A stretch of 64,000 nt of DNA from Mucilaginibacter aquaedulcis (GCF_030409325.1 NZ_JAUFPR010000004.1:915548-979547); one strand, 5' to 3'. Counted from the stretch's first letter, positions 1-8,340 are shown. Numbers and translations are program-made. The notes: generated by a model not told the origin, from the letters alone.

Positions 1-1
1 T

Positions 2-1135
2 TATGTACCGCATACCAGGGTAGTAAATATTATAAATCGTACTACTATTATTAACAACACTTACGTTTACAATAAGCGTACTTATGTAACCGGACCGCGC
101 ATTGCCGAGATCAGGCGGGTTACCAGGCAAAATGTACCTGTTTATCGTGTTGGTACCGGTACCAGGGTTAACACGAGGCCAAGTATCAGTAATAACCAGC
201 TGAATATTTATCGCCCCGAAATAAAGAGAAACCCTGATGCAAGGCCTGCCAGGGTAGTAAATGCGGCTGAATACCGGAAAGAAAATCCTAATAACGGAAT
301 TGCACACCGTGTGGGCGGACAAGCTACCGTAAACCGTAACAATGCAGCCCGGTTAGCAGAAGTGGCAAAAAGTGAAAATAACAAATTGGTAAGTATCAAT
401 AACCATAACCGCTCGGCAAGGCCGGCACAACCAGCTAATCAGCAACCCGCGCAGCCTAATGCCGGAGGCGGCCAGCGGGTTAATCCATCTAACCGGGGGC
501 AAGCTAATCAGCAGCTTGAAATACAGCGCCAACAGCAAAATGCACAGCGCCAGCAACAAGACGCACAACGTCAGCAACAGCAAGAAACACAAAGGCAGCA
601 ACAGACCCAGCGTGAACAGCAACAACAGGCTCAACGCCAACAACAGGGAGCACAACGTCAACAGGAAGATGCACAGCGTCAACAACAGCAAGACGGTCAG
701 CGCCAGCAGCAAAATGCCCAACGTCAGCAACAGCAGGAAGCACAGCGCCAGCAGCAAAACGCACAACGTCAGCAACAAAATGCACAGCGTCAGCAACAGC
801 AGGAAGCACAGCGCCAACAGCAAAATGCACAGCGTCAACAGCAACAGGAGGCTCAGCGCCAGCAGCAAAATGCCCAACGTCAGCAACAGCAGGAAGCTCA
901 GCGCCAGCAGCAAAATGCACAACGTCAGCAACAGCAGGAGGCTCAGCGCCAACAACAAAATGCACAACGTCAGCAACAGCAAGAGGCTCAGCGTCAGCAG
1001 CAACAGGCACAACGTCAACAGCAGGAGGCTCAGCGGCAGCAACAACAGGCACAACGTCAACAGCAGGAGGCTCAGCGGCAGCAACAACAACAGCAGCAAG
1101 AACAACAGGGTGGCGGTCACCGTACCAGGCCTTAA
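2..1135 (+). CDS. Glutamine-rich repeat protein, 5' end outside window
   Basis: The frame is open from base 2, so this is the C-terminal 377 residues of a longer protein; the GTG at 311 is only an internal codon. The first ~115 residues are rich in Val, Asn, Arg and Tyr (for example NKRTYVTGPRIAEIRRVTRQ) and resemble the region before the tail of DUF6600/FecR-like Bacteroidetes envelope proteins; that family match is from memory. From about base 524 the protein becomes a long QRQQQ repeat, ending in GGGHRTRP. No catalytic motif is visible in the part seen. A surface, cell-wall or low-complexity scaffold role is a guess. The next gene starts 99 bases downstream. Confidence 0.75.
   Translation, partial: YVPHTRVVNIINRTTIINNTYVYNKRTYVTGPRIAEIRRVTRQNVPVYRVGTGTRVNTRPSISNNQLNIYRPEIKRNPDARPARVVNAAEYRKENPNNGIAHRVGGQATVNRNNAARLAEVAKSENNKLVSINNHNRSARPAQPANQQPAQPNAGGGQRVNPSNRGQANQQLEIQRQQQNAQRQQQDAQRQQQQETQRQQQTQREQQQQAQRQQQGAQRQQEDAQRQQQQDGQRQQQNAQRQQQQEAQRQQQNAQRQQQNAQRQQQQEAQRQQQNAQRQQQQEAQRQQQNAQRQQQQEAQRQQQNAQRQQQQEAQRQQQNAQRQQQQEAQRQQQQAQRQQQEAQRQQQQAQRQQQEAQRQQQQQQQEQQGGGHRTRP
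524..1109 (+). repeat. In-frame 45-bp tandem repeat encoding AQRQQQNAQRQQQQE
   Basis: About a dozen copies of a 15-codon unit, alternating AQRQQQN and AQRQQQQE, make up the 3' half of the preceding gene. Copies differ mainly by synonymous CAA/CAG and CGC/CGT changes, so the protein repeat is better conserved than the DNA. The Q/R periodicity suggests a long, charged, possibly coiled-coil tail. Repeat number is likely to vary between strains. Confidence 0.85.
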
Positions 1136-1234
1136 TTGTTTCACTGCGTTACAAATAGCATTTACTATAGCATATATGAACATATAGTTTATATGTGCTA
1201 TTTTTATAAACTCAAACAGGAGTTATATTTTTTT

Positions 1235-1696
1235 ATGAAACAACTATTTGCTGTATTAAAAATTGCTTTTATAATAATGTGCTTTGTTGTATGCGCTTTT
1301 GGTAGTAAAGCTCAGGGAGTTAATAAGATAAAAGGCAAACCAGCGTCCGAGATCATTTTTATTGAAAACTCATGGAACGAAGCCTTAAAGCAGGCGGCCG
1401 CTCAAAACAAATACATTTTTGTTGATGCCTATGCTACCTGGTGCGGTCCGTGTAAATTGCTTAAGGCTACCACATTTAAAAATAATAAGGTTGCCGAGTT
1501 TTATAATAGCAACTTTATCAATGTGGCGCTTGATATGGAAAAAGGAGAAGGTCCGGAACTTGCGGCTCAATGGGGTTTGCAAGCCTATCCCACACTGATA
1601 GTTTTTACGCCTAAAGGCAAGCCTGTTTACGGAACGGTTGGCTTTATTAAACCCGATGATCTGATAAAATTTGGCGTGCAAGCCTTGAATAAGTAA
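1235..1696 (+). CDS. Secreted thioredoxin-like protein
   Basis: A 153-residue protein with an N-terminal hydrophobic signal (MKQLFAVLKIAFIIMCFVV) and a thioredoxin fold with the redox motif WCGPC near residue 68 and the cis-proline segment AYPTLIVF. It probably works as a periplasmic or membrane-anchored disulfide reductase like the thioredoxin_7/DUF255-type proteins of Bacteroidetes. The ATG at 1235 is preferred over the upstream in-frame ATG at 1136 because the signal peptide begins there and AGGAG lies about 12 bases before it. It stands alone and converges on the ferritin-like operon. Confidence 0.85.
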   Translation: MKQLFAVLKIAFIIMCFVVCAFGSKAQGVNKIKGKPASEIIFIENSWNEALKQAAAQNKYIFVDAYATWCGPCKLLKATTFKNNKVAEFYNSNFINVALDMEKGEGPELAAQWGLQAYPTLIVFTPKGKPVYGTVGFIKPDDLIKFGVQALNK

Positions 1697-1709
1697 TCTC
1701 AATATAAAA

Positions 1710-1737
1710 AACACCGCATGGCTAACCATGCGGTGTT
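1710..1737 (-). terminator. Bidirectional terminator hairpin
   Basis: A perfect 12-bp stem (AACACCGCATGG / CCATGCGGTGTT) with the loop CTAA lies between two convergent genes. On the minus strand it is followed by TTTTTATATT, so it fits best as the end of the ferritin-like operon; it may also stop the thioredoxin-like gene on the plus strand. Confidence 0.85.
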
Positions 1738-1767
1738 CCTGAATGAATTTAATAATGCCCAACCTGA

Positions 1768-2613
1768 TTAGGGTGCAATAAATATTTTTATCAGATTTTG
1801 CACCTGATCCATAGTTAAGGGCTCATCAAAGGCAGCTGTTGCAATGCCAATATCTGTAGTGCTACCTGTTAATCCAGGTAGTTTTGTAACATCAAAAGCT
1901 CCTTGTATTGTATTTTCTTCGCCCTGGTAATTGCCATCAAACTGGCTGATGCCGGTATCATTACCCAATGCGGTGGTACTGGTTATCCATGGCGAAATTT
2001 TAAGTATCTGCCGTATTGCTGATGCATGGCGGGCTTCAACCGCATGAATAGACAATACCGATGTTAATATATCCTGATTACTCAATAAGTTTGATGCCTG
2101 GCCTTTGTATGCACGCACACCTGTATCCTCAAATGCAAGGGCGAGTTTTAAAAAGGTATTATAATTGGTGAAAACATCAGCAAAGGGGCCTGTGAACGAG
2201 CCGTTTCCTCCCGTAAAATCAAATTTTGGAGATGTTATTGGCGTACCGCCAAGTGTGGTTATGGCAGCCTGTAAAAACAATACATGCCTGTTTTCATCAT
2301 CGCGAATGGTATTAAAATAGGATGATATATTGGGAGGAATCACTGTGCCGTTGCCGGTTGACAAGTTGTAAAATGACGATTCCAGATGTTCTAATACAAG
2401 CGCGAAATTCAAAACATCAATTACCGCGGGTGTTGTTGTATCAGCAGCGTAAGCTCTTTTAAGCATGGTGCCCAATGCAAAAGGTACGGCAGCCAAAGCT
2501 ACCTTTGAACCAAAGCGGGTTATGTTTTTAATTGCCGCCCGGCGCGGGTTTAGCTTATCGTTAAACTCCGGGTCAATTTTTTCTATTTCTTTAATAACGT
2601 TAAACAAATTCAT
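1768..2613 (-). CDS. Ferritin-like domain protein, copy 1 of the longer type
   Basis: A 281-residue member of the ferritin_2 / desiccation-associated ferritin-like family. Residues 1-23 are polar, followed by RR and a hydrophobic stretch (VALAAVPFALGTML) that resembles a twin-arginine export signal. Helices contain Glu and His pairs typical of a four-helix diiron bundle (LEHLESSFY, DDENRHVLFL, AFEDTGVRAY, HAVEARHASAI). It probably acts in the periplasm in iron or oxidant handling; the true reaction is unknown. It starts 12 bases after the 2626-3318 gene and so is second in a two-gene operon. It is a clear paralogue of the 3672-4526 protein. Confidence 0.85.
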   Translation of the reverse strand: MNLFNVIKEIEKIDPEFNDKLNPRRAAIKNITRFGSKVALAAVPFALGTMLKRAYAADTTTPAVIDVLNFALVLEHLESSFYNLSTGNGTVIPPNISSYFNTIRDDENRHVLFLQAAITTLGGTPITSPKFDFTGGNGSFTGPFADVFTNYNTFLKLALAFEDTGVRAYKGQASNLLSNQDILTSVLSIHAVEARHASAIRQILKISPWITSTTALGNDTGISQFDGNYQGEENTIQGAFDVTKLPGLTGSTTDIGIATAAFDEPLTMDQVQNLIKIFIAP

Positions 2614-2625
2614 AGGTATGGGGGA

Positions 2626-3318
2626 TTAAACCTGATAATCATAATAAACGGCAGCTACTTTGGTTTTCAGATAAGAATTCACCAAATACAGTACATCGGG
2701 AATACCTAAAAATTTGTTCAGTCCGTTACCATCAACCTGATCGCCAGCGTTGAAAGTTCCGGGGACTATCATATTGCTGAGTAATGCCGCATGCCTTGCC
2801 TCTACCGAAGTTATTTTAGCTGTTATGGTCAGGTAATCTTTATTTTGTACATAATGACCTGAGCCAACATAGGCCAAAACGCCAATATCTTCAAATGATT
2901 TAGCAGCAAAAAGTACATTGCTTCTGGTGGTGAAATCAATGGTGCTAAAATCGAAGACTAAGTCTGGAATAGCGTTTAAACCTAAAGCTGCTTTAAAAAA
3001 TTCGCGGTGTAATATTTCCTGATCACGGATGGTTGTGAAAAGAGCCCGCTCGTCAGTAGTAATATCGGTGTATGGAGTTTGAATAAGCTGGGTGTAAAAA
3101 GCTGCCTCTATCTGTTCTAAAGCGTAAGCATAGTTTAAGATAGAAAGGTCACCTTTACCAATATCTATCTTATTAGGTCTAACCATGATCTGGTTACCTT
3201 TATGGCAGGCCGCAGTAGCTAACAGGCCTGCCGATACTGCACCAACACCGGCATGGCGTAAAAACGACCGTCTTGGCATAATCACCCCGGGTATATTTTC
3301 TTTAGGATATGTTTTCAT
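2626..3318 (-). CDS. Ferritin-like lipoprotein with Tat signal, copy 1 of the shorter type
   Basis: A 230-residue ferritin-like protein. The N-terminus has a twin-arginine motif (PRRSFLRHAG) followed by a hydrophobic segment and a lipobox ending in TAAC, so it is probably exported folded by Tat and lipid-anchored. Four-helix motifs include LEQIEAAFY, RDQEILHREFF, FEDIGVLAY and SVEARHAAL, giving a Glu/His set expected for a di-metal site. It is the first gene of a two-gene operon with the 1768-2613 gene and a paralogue of the 4537-5241 protein. Its function beyond a likely metal-binding bundle is not known. Confidence 0.85.
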   Translation of the reverse strand: MKTYPKENIPGVIMPRRSFLRHAGVGAVSAGLLATAACHKGNQIMVRPNKIDIGKGDLSILNYAYALEQIEAAFYTQLIQTPYTDITTDERALFTTIRDQEILHREFFKAALGLNAIPDLVFDFSTIDFTTRSNVLFAAKSFEDIGVLAYVGSGHYVQNKDYLTITAKITSVEARHAALLSNMIVPGTFNAGDQVDGNGLNKFLGIPDVLYLVNSYLKTKVAAVYYDYQV

Positions 3319-3615
3319 ATAGTATGAAACTTTTAATATTTTTTGTAGATGGGTGAAAATATGATAAAATAAATGAAAAAATATGTTGTTATTCGAAATT
3401 TCTAAATTAAACTAACAAGTGCCTGTGTGTCATTTTGTTCATTTTTAATCTGTGTACGAACAAAATGAACAATATGTAACTTGTAAATTTATTTTTGTGT
3501 TAGTTAATTCGTATTTTAATAAAGAAGGGAGCTATTATATAACAGGTTAAATATTGACGGGATTATATAAAAGGAGTCCAAATGTTTTACTATCAAAATA
3601 AAAAGCATAAAAAAA

Positions 3616-3637
3616 CCGCTTATTTAATAATAAGCGG
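3616..3637 (-). terminator. Rho-independent terminator between the two ferritin-like operons
   Basis: A 9-bp stem (CCGCTTATT / AATAAGCGG) with a 4-base loop; on the minus strand it is followed by a run of Ts. It ends the 4537-3672 operon. The rest of 3319-3615 is AT-rich leader and promoter space for the downstream pair; no clear TAnnTTTG element was found. Confidence 0.85.
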
Positions 3638-3671
3638 CCCTCTTAAATCAAGTATATTTTGGTAAAAACGG

Positions 3672-4526
3672 TTATTTTACGATAAAGCTTCCTGAAAGTA
3701 ATTTCAATACCTGATCGCTGCTTAATGCTTCGTCAAAAGCCGCAGTAGCTACTGCTACCGAAGTAGTGCTCCCTGTAGCGCTTTTTAACGTGGTTACATC
3801 AACACCGCCCTGGGTTACATTTTGTTCTCCGTCGTAATTACCATCAACCAATGATATTTTAGTATCGTTACCAAGGGTTGCTGTACTGGTGATCCACGGT
3901 GTTAAGCCCCGTATCTGGCGGATAGCCGAAGCGTGACGTGCTTCAACTGCATGTATAGATAGTGCTGCAGTTAACACAACCTGATTGTTTAACAGGAAGC
4001 CTGCCTGACCTTTGTATGCTCTTACACCAGTATCTTCAAACACTTGTGCAACGGCCAAAAAGGTACTGTAGTTAGTTAATACATCGGCAAATGGGCCATT
4101 GTTATTGCCACCACCACCGGTTAAATCAAATTTTGGTGAGGTCACAGGAGTACCCCCCAGCTGTTTAATCACCGCTGTTAAAAATGTAACGTGGTTATTT
4201 TCGTCGGTAGTTACCTGATTGAAATATTTAGAGGCGGCATCAGCAGGTATTAAAGCTGTTCCCTTTGCTTTACCGGCATTGTAAAACGCCGATTCAAGAT
4301 ACTCCAATGTAAGCGCGTAATTTAATACATCAATAACAGATGGTGCAGTTGTACTTTGTGCATATGCTTTTTTGAACATGGTGCCTACAGCAAATGGTAA
4401 AGCCGCGATTGCTACTTTTGAACCAAAGCTGGTTATGTTTTTGATCACGTCGCGACGCTGGCTCAGCCTGCCGTAAACTTCCGGATCAACATTTTCTATT
4501 TCTTCTATGATATTTAATAAATTCAT
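3672..4526 (-). CDS. Ferritin-like domain protein, copy 2 of the longer type
   Basis: A 284-residue paralogue of the 1768-2613 protein with the same layout: polar N-terminus, RR, a hydrophobic export-type segment, then a ferritin-like bundle (LEYLESAFY, DENNHVTFL, FEDTGVRAY, HAVEARHASAI). It begins 10 bases after the 4537-5241 gene ends, as in the other pair. The duplicated two-gene order shows that the two proteins are inherited, and probably act, as a unit, perhaps a heteromeric periplasmic assembly. That is inference. Confidence 0.85.
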   Translation of the reverse strand: MNLLNIIEEIENVDPEVYGRLSQRRDVIKNITSFGSKVAIAALPFAVGTMFKKAYAQSTTAPSVIDVLNYALTLEYLESAFYNAGKAKGTALIPADAASKYFNQVTTDENNHVTFLTAVIKQLGGTPVTSPKFDLTGGGGNNNGPFADVLTNYSTFLAVAQVFEDTGVRAYKGQAGFLLNNQVVLTAALSIHAVEARHASAIRQIRGLTPWITSTATLGNDTKISLVDGNYDGEQNVTQGGVDVTTLKSATGSTTSVAVATAAFDEALSSDQVLKLLSGSFIVK

Positions 4527-4536
4527 GGCTTTGGGT

Positions 4537-5241
4537 TTAAGATGCTGTGTATCCGTAATTAACTGCGCTAACTTTAGTTTTTAAGAACATATTGGCTATC
4601 TTCAAAACTTCAGGAATGCTTGCTGATTTATTTAAACTTGTTGCAGGATCGCTTACGTCAGATGCAGCGAATGATCCGGGAAGGATGAGGTTGCTGATCA
4701 ATGCCGCATGGCGCGCCTCAACCGAAACAATTTTACCGGCAATTAACAGGTAATTAGCATCGGCAATCAAATAACCTGCTCCGTCATAAGCTGTTACGCC
4801 TGTATCTTCAAACGCCTTTGCTGCTGCTAAAACCTTAGCGCGGTTGCTAAAATCAATAGAAGAAAAATCAGGAGTCAGATCCTGAATAGCCTTGGATCCT
4901 AAAGCGGCTTTGAAAAATTCACGGTGTAAAACTTCATGATCACGAATATCGGTGAGCAACGCTGTTTCCGCAGAAGTAATGCCACTGTATGGCGTAGCTG
5001 CTACCTGCAGGTAAAAAGCGGCTTCCAGCTGCTCTAAAGCATAGGCATAATTTAAAATGGCGAAGTCGTTTTTCGCACCAAGGTCTACCCCGTTAGCCGG
5101 AGGAGTTGGTGCCTGATGGTCTTTGTGGCATGCTGCAGTAGCTAATAAGCCCACAGATGCAACACCAACACCTGCATAACGCAAAAACGACCTCCGGGCC
5201 ATGTTTGCCTGCAATATGTTTTCTTGTGATTCTGTTTTCAT
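4537..5241 (-). CDS. Ferritin-like lipoprotein with Tat signal, copy 2 of the shorter type
   Basis: A 234-residue paralogue of the 2626-3318 protein with ARRSFLRYAG, a hydrophobic segment and a lipobox ending in TAAC, then a ferritin-like bundle (LEQLEAAFY, RDHEVLHREFF, FEDTGVTAY, SVEARHAAL). The start MKTESQE at 5241 is chosen because it aligns with MKTYPKE of the paralogue; the longer open frame to 5319 adds residues with no signal. First gene of its pair. Confidence 0.85.
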   Translation of the reverse strand: MKTESQENILQANMARRSFLRYAGVGVASVGLLATAACHKDHQAPTPPANGVDLGAKNDFAILNYAYALEQLEAAFYLQVAATPYSGITSAETALLTDIRDHEVLHREFFKAALGSKAIQDLTPDFSSIDFSNRAKVLAAAKAFEDTGVTAYDGAGYLIADANYLLIAGKIVSVEARHAALISNLILPGSFAASDVSDPATSLNKSASIPEVLKIANMFLKTKVSAVNYGYTAS

Positions 5242-5482
5242 AAATGAAAAGTTTTTAGAGTTATAATTAGTTTGTTTTGTATATGATATACGCCCGATCA
5301 AACGCATTGGTTTTACCATAACGAAAATTAACTTACTCTAAATAAGAGTATTTTCTTAAAAATTAAATTTTATAAAATGCGGAAAGTGCTGCGGTTTGCA
5401 GAAAATTAATTTTGAGGTAAGAAAATCAGATATGTTAAATACGATGAAACAGCAAGGCTGGTTTTTTTTTAAGACAAAAAAA

Positions 5483-5511
5483 GGCCGAAACCCTCTCGCA
5501 GTGTTTCGGCC
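5483..5511 (-). terminator. Orphan terminator on the minus strand; possible small RNA upstream
   Basis: A 9-bp stem (GGCCGAAAC / GTTTCGGCC) with an 11-base loop is followed on the minus strand by TTTTTTTGTC. No minus-strand protein gene lies upstream in 5512-5766, which holds two more short hairpins (AACCCTTTTAGAAGGGTT near 5533 and GGGGC/GCCCC near 5666). This may be the end of an unannotated small RNA. The remainder of 5242-5766 has no gene that can be supported. Confidence 0.6.
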
Positions 5512-5766
5512 CTACATCTACCTATGAAAAACAACCCTTTTAGAAGGGTAATAAGTTTAATTCAAATGGAGTGCCAATTGTTAGGCTAAGGTAAATGTGC
5601 TGTTAAATGATGGTTTTATTAGCTGATAATCAATTGTCTGTAGAAAATACTTCCCAGAATTTGGGGGCTATTTGCCCCGTATGTTAATTATAGCTTGTGC
5701 AAATACTTATTTTAATATAAATGATAACTCCGGAAACCATACGCCAATTGCATTGTTGTTAACGCT

Positions 5767-6084
5767 ATGGACCATAATATTTATTTATTGGCTACCGATC
5801 CCAGTAATCCGTGCAGGGATGTAATTCATTCGAGAGATACCCGATTGAAAGTGAGGGTTTTTTGTTTGGATGAGGAAAGGTTTAGTCCGGATGATAATGA
5901 ACTGCAATTATATGGCTATGCTAATAATAAGTTATTTGCGTTTGAAACGATTGAAGTTATGCCTGAAGACGCCATTGATTTAGTTGACGCCATTAAGTGG
6001 TACGCTAATTATATCCGCTACCCCGCCATGGAAATACTTCCTGAGGACCCAAGACCCGGTCAGCACGTGGCTATGAAGGCCTGA
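5767..6084 (+). CDS. Small protein of unknown function
   Basis: A 105-residue acidic soluble protein (MDHNIYLLATDP...). No signal peptide, membrane segment or known catalytic motif is visible. It has a mixed beta/alpha composition with RLKVRVFCLDEERF and a C-terminal PEDPRPGQHV tail. It stands alone just upstream of the tRNA-Val gene, probably on the chromosome side of the presumed integration site. No function is proposed. Confidence 0.6.
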   Translation: MDHNIYLLATDPSNPCRDVIHSRDTRLKVRVFCLDEERFSPDDNELQLYGYANNKLFAFETIEVMPEDAIDLVDAIKWYANYIRYPAMEILPEDPRPGQHVAMKA

Positions 6085-6158
6085 AAAGTGATTTTTTAAA
6101 GTCAATAAAAAAAGATCAGGCTAAAAATCAGCACCTTAATAAAAAATGAAAAAAAACT

Positions 6159-6189
6159 TTTGACGAATAGATTAGAGTTTCTATATTTG
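6159..6189 (+). promoter_or_regulatory. Bacteroidetes-type promoter of tRNA-Val
   Basis: TTTG at 6159-6162 and TATATTTG at 6182-6189 match the Bacteroidetes -33 and -7 consensus (TAnnTTTG) with a 19-base spacer. The tRNA begins 50 bases downstream. Confidence 0.8.
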
Positions 6190-6238
6190 CAGACCCAAAC
6201 GCAAGGGGGTTATGCTCGAAAGAGAATAACAAACAAAA

Positions 6239-6316
6239 GGGAGTTTAGCTCAGCTGGTTCAGAGCATCTGCCTTACAAGCAGAGGGTCACTGGTTCGAAC
6301 CCAGTAACTCCCACCA
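6239..6316 (+). tRNA. tRNA-Val (anticodon TAC)
   Basis: A complete cloverleaf: acceptor stem GGGAGTT / AACTCCC, D-arm TAGCTCAG, anticodon stem TCTGC / GCAGA with loop CTTACAA (anticodon TAC), T-arm GGTTCGAACCC, and an encoded CCA end. An integrase gene follows 300 bases away, so the tRNA 3' end is a likely attachment site. No second copy of the 3' end was seen in the window. Confidence 0.95.
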
Positions 6317-6338
6317 AGAGGCATATCAAGCCGTATCG

Positions 6339-6370
6339 AAACCCTGTAAATTGTATGATTTACAGGGTTT
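6339..6370 (+). terminator. Terminator of the tRNA-Val transcript
   Basis: A perfect 13-bp stem (AAACCCTGTAAAT / ATTTACAGGGTTT) with a 6-base loop, followed by TATGTTTT. Confidence 0.8.
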
Positions 6371-6616
6371 TATGTTTTCAGCCATCTCAATTTAACGCAT
6401 ACTTTCTTAATGTTTCCGGTACCAAAGTGAGTACCAGATTTTGTTTTCTACATTTGTGGTACTCTAAAACGTTGTAATTAATTATTTATCAGGCATTTAA
6501 CTCTGAAAAATAAGCATTAAAAACGACCTGTATTGAGCCTGTTTGACATGGTATTTCCATCGGTTTGGAGTACCAAAATATCAAACCATTTTAAATTGTA
6601 TTAAAACAAATTAAGT

Positions 6617-7861
6617 ATGAAAGCAACAAACAGATTCAGTATTCACTTCAAATTGAGGGCTGAAAGGACAAAGGACGGCTTCGCGCCGGTTTTTTTAGGT
6701 TTGGTGGTGGATGGCACCAGGAGCTATATGGCTTTGAAGAACTTCCAGGCAGATACAGAACATTGGGACAAGATTAAAGGCGGAGGCAGAAAGGACACCA
6801 AGTCTGGCCGGGCGATCAATGAGTATCTCGACGAAGTTCGGATGGCTATAAAGGCGCATTACCGGGATATGGAGCTTAACGGTGAGCGGATCACAAGTGA
6901 TACGCTAAAAGATGCCTTTTTGGGAAACGTGCAGGATGATACCCCGATCATGTTCAGCGAACTGGTAGCTTATCATAACGAACAGGCCCTGGCGTTACTG
7001 AGTACCGGCACAATGCGGCATTATTACGTCACGCAGCGTTACCTCATAAAATTCTTTAAACTGAAATATAAAAAAGAAGACATAGCGCTTTTTGTGCTCA
7101 ATTACAAATTCATCTCCGATTTCGAAATTTTCTTACACAACCATAAACCGGCCGATCACCAAAAGCCAATGGATACAAACGGGGTATTAAAGCATCTCGT
7201 ACGGCTAAAGAAAATGATTAACCTGGCTATAAGCTTGACCTGGATTGAAAAAGACCCCTTCAAAGGGTTTAAGATGAAAAAGAAGAAAGTAGAGAAAGAG
7301 TTTTTAAACGAATGGGAGCTGGAATCTATCGAAAGAAAGATATTTCAGATAGAGCGTCTCGGAATGGTCAGGGATATGTTTGTTTTTTGCTGTTATACTG
7401 GCCTTGCTTATGTTGACCTGATGAATTTGAGGCCGGACCATATTGTAAAAGGAATTGACGGTCAGCCATGGATTAAAACGTCCCGTCAGAAGACCTCCAT
7501 CCCGGTCAATACGCCACTGCTTGACAGGGCGCAAGATATTATCGCAAGTTACGCTGGTAATATCAGGGCAATTTCAAACGGCACGATATTTCCCTTGTTG
7601 AGCAATCAGAAAATGAATAGCTACCTGAAGGAAATTGCTGACTTCTGCGGCGTTAAAAAGAATCTGACCTTCCATATTGCCCGTCACACTTTTGCGACCA
7701 CTGTAACACTCTCTAATGGCGTTCCTATTGAAACGGTCAGCAAGATGCTAGGTCATACAAAAATTGCGACCACACAAATCTATGCCCGTGTTTTGGAGCA
7801 AAAGGTCAGTGATGACATGGCGGTCTTACGCAGTAAAATAAATCTGAAATGTAATGTTTGA
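6617..7861 (+). CDS. Tyrosine recombinase / phage-type integrase
   Basis: A 414-residue site-specific recombinase with an N-terminal Arm-type segment, a SAM-like core-binding domain (about 110-210) and a catalytic domain. Visible residues are the beta-hairpin Lys (RQKTSIPV), HIARH with His353 and Arg356, His380 in LGHTK and the nucleophile Tyr389 in TTQIYARV. The first catalytic Arg, normally in TGLR, is replaced by Ala (TGLAYVDL); loss of Arg I is also known in the CTnDOT integrase. Its place next to tRNA-Val suggests it integrates an element there. No excisionase lies beside it; an excisionase-like HTH fragment occurs 43 kb away. Confidence 0.92.
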   Translation: MKATNRFSIHFKLRAERTKDGFAPVFLGLVVDGTRSYMALKNFQADTEHWDKIKGGGRKDTKSGRAINEYLDEVRMAIKAHYRDMELNGERITSDTLKDAFLGNVQDDTPIMFSELVAYHNEQALALLSTGTMRHYYVTQRYLIKFFKLKYKKEDIALFVLNYKFISDFEIFLHNHKPADHQKPMDTNGVLKHLVRLKKMINLAISLTWIEKDPFKGFKMKKKKVEKEFLNEWELESIERKIFQIERLGMVRDMFVFCCYTGLAYVDLMNLRPDHIVKGIDGQPWIKTSRQKTSIPVNTPLLDRAQDIIASYAGNIRAISNGTIFPLLSNQKMNSYLKEIADFCGVKKNLTFHIARHTFATTVTLSNGVPIETVSKMLGHTKIATTQIYARVLEQKVSDDMAVLRSKINLKCNV

Positions 7862-7897
7862 ACTGACCTGATGAATCGAGCTCACCTTGTAATAAAA

Positions 7898-7929
7898 GTT
7901 GGATTTTTGCCAACCGTTGTTTATCTTTG
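7898..7929 (+). promoter_or_regulatory. Promoter and possible operator of higBA
   Basis: TTG at 7899-7901 and TATCTTTG at 7922-7929 form a -33/-7 pair with a 20-base spacer. The spacer holds an inverted repeat, GTTGG (7898-7902) and CCAAC (7910-7914), where the antitoxin could bind to repress its own operon. The operator is inference. An AGGAGG near 7991 precedes a five-codon ORF rather than higB. Confidence 0.6.
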
Positions 7930-8028
7930 ATCAATCATTTCTGGAAAGTCCTGATTGAACGACGTAAAAATGTAAAAAAATTTAAAATGCAAGGAGGTCG
8001 CTGATAGATAACAACAAATTAAAAAACG

Positions 8029-8322
8029 ATGATCATCATCTATCAAAAGAAATTGCAGGATTTTGCCAAAAAACATGCGGATGCTGCTAATAGTATTTTT
8101 ACCTGGAGAAAGGTAGTACAAGAGGCCATCTGGGAAAAAGGCATAGACATACTGGCTGATTTTCCAAAGGCAAAACTTATTCCGAGTAAACGCGCCCGAT
8201 TTAAAATCACCGGTAACAAATTTCGTTTAATCATCGAGGTAGATTACGCAGATAAACTTGTCGAAATTAGATTTATTGGTACCCATTCAGAATACGATGG
8301 AATCGACGCCAGTTCTGTGTGA
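8029..8322 (+). CDS. higB: HigB-family mRNA interferase toxin
   Basis: A 97-residue protein with the full pattern of the HigB_toxin family (RelE fold): FAKKHADAANSIFTWRKVVQEA, DILADFPKAK, RARFKITGNKFRLI and the ending IRFIGTHSEYDGID. Such toxins cleave mRNA on the ribosome. The antitoxin gene follows after 18 bases, in the reversed toxin-first order that is typical of higBA. The integrase just upstream suggests the pair stabilises the element. Confidence 0.9.
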   Translation: MIIIYQKKLQDFAKKHADAANSIFTWRKVVQEAIWEKGIDILADFPKAKLIPSKRARFKITGNKFRLIIEVDYADKLVEIRFIGTHSEYDGIDASSV

Positions 8323-8340
8323 GGGTTAAACTTAACAATT

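Noticed and set aside
524..1109. Regular repeats that could be mistaken for a CRISPR array
   Set aside because: The units are contiguous, in frame and without unique spacers; they encode protein.
353..1183. A long minus-strand open frame rich in Leu
   Set aside because: It is the antisense of the Q-rich repeat; CAG/CAA repeats read as CTG/TTG give Leu. No start signal or family.
459..1187. A plus-strand Asn/Ser/His-rich frame over the same repeat
   Set aside because: A shifted reading of the same 45-bp repeat; the other frame continues the upstream protein and is the coding one.
6160..6477. A plus-strand open frame across tRNA-Val
   Set aside because: It runs through the tRNA and its terminator hairpin; not a gene.
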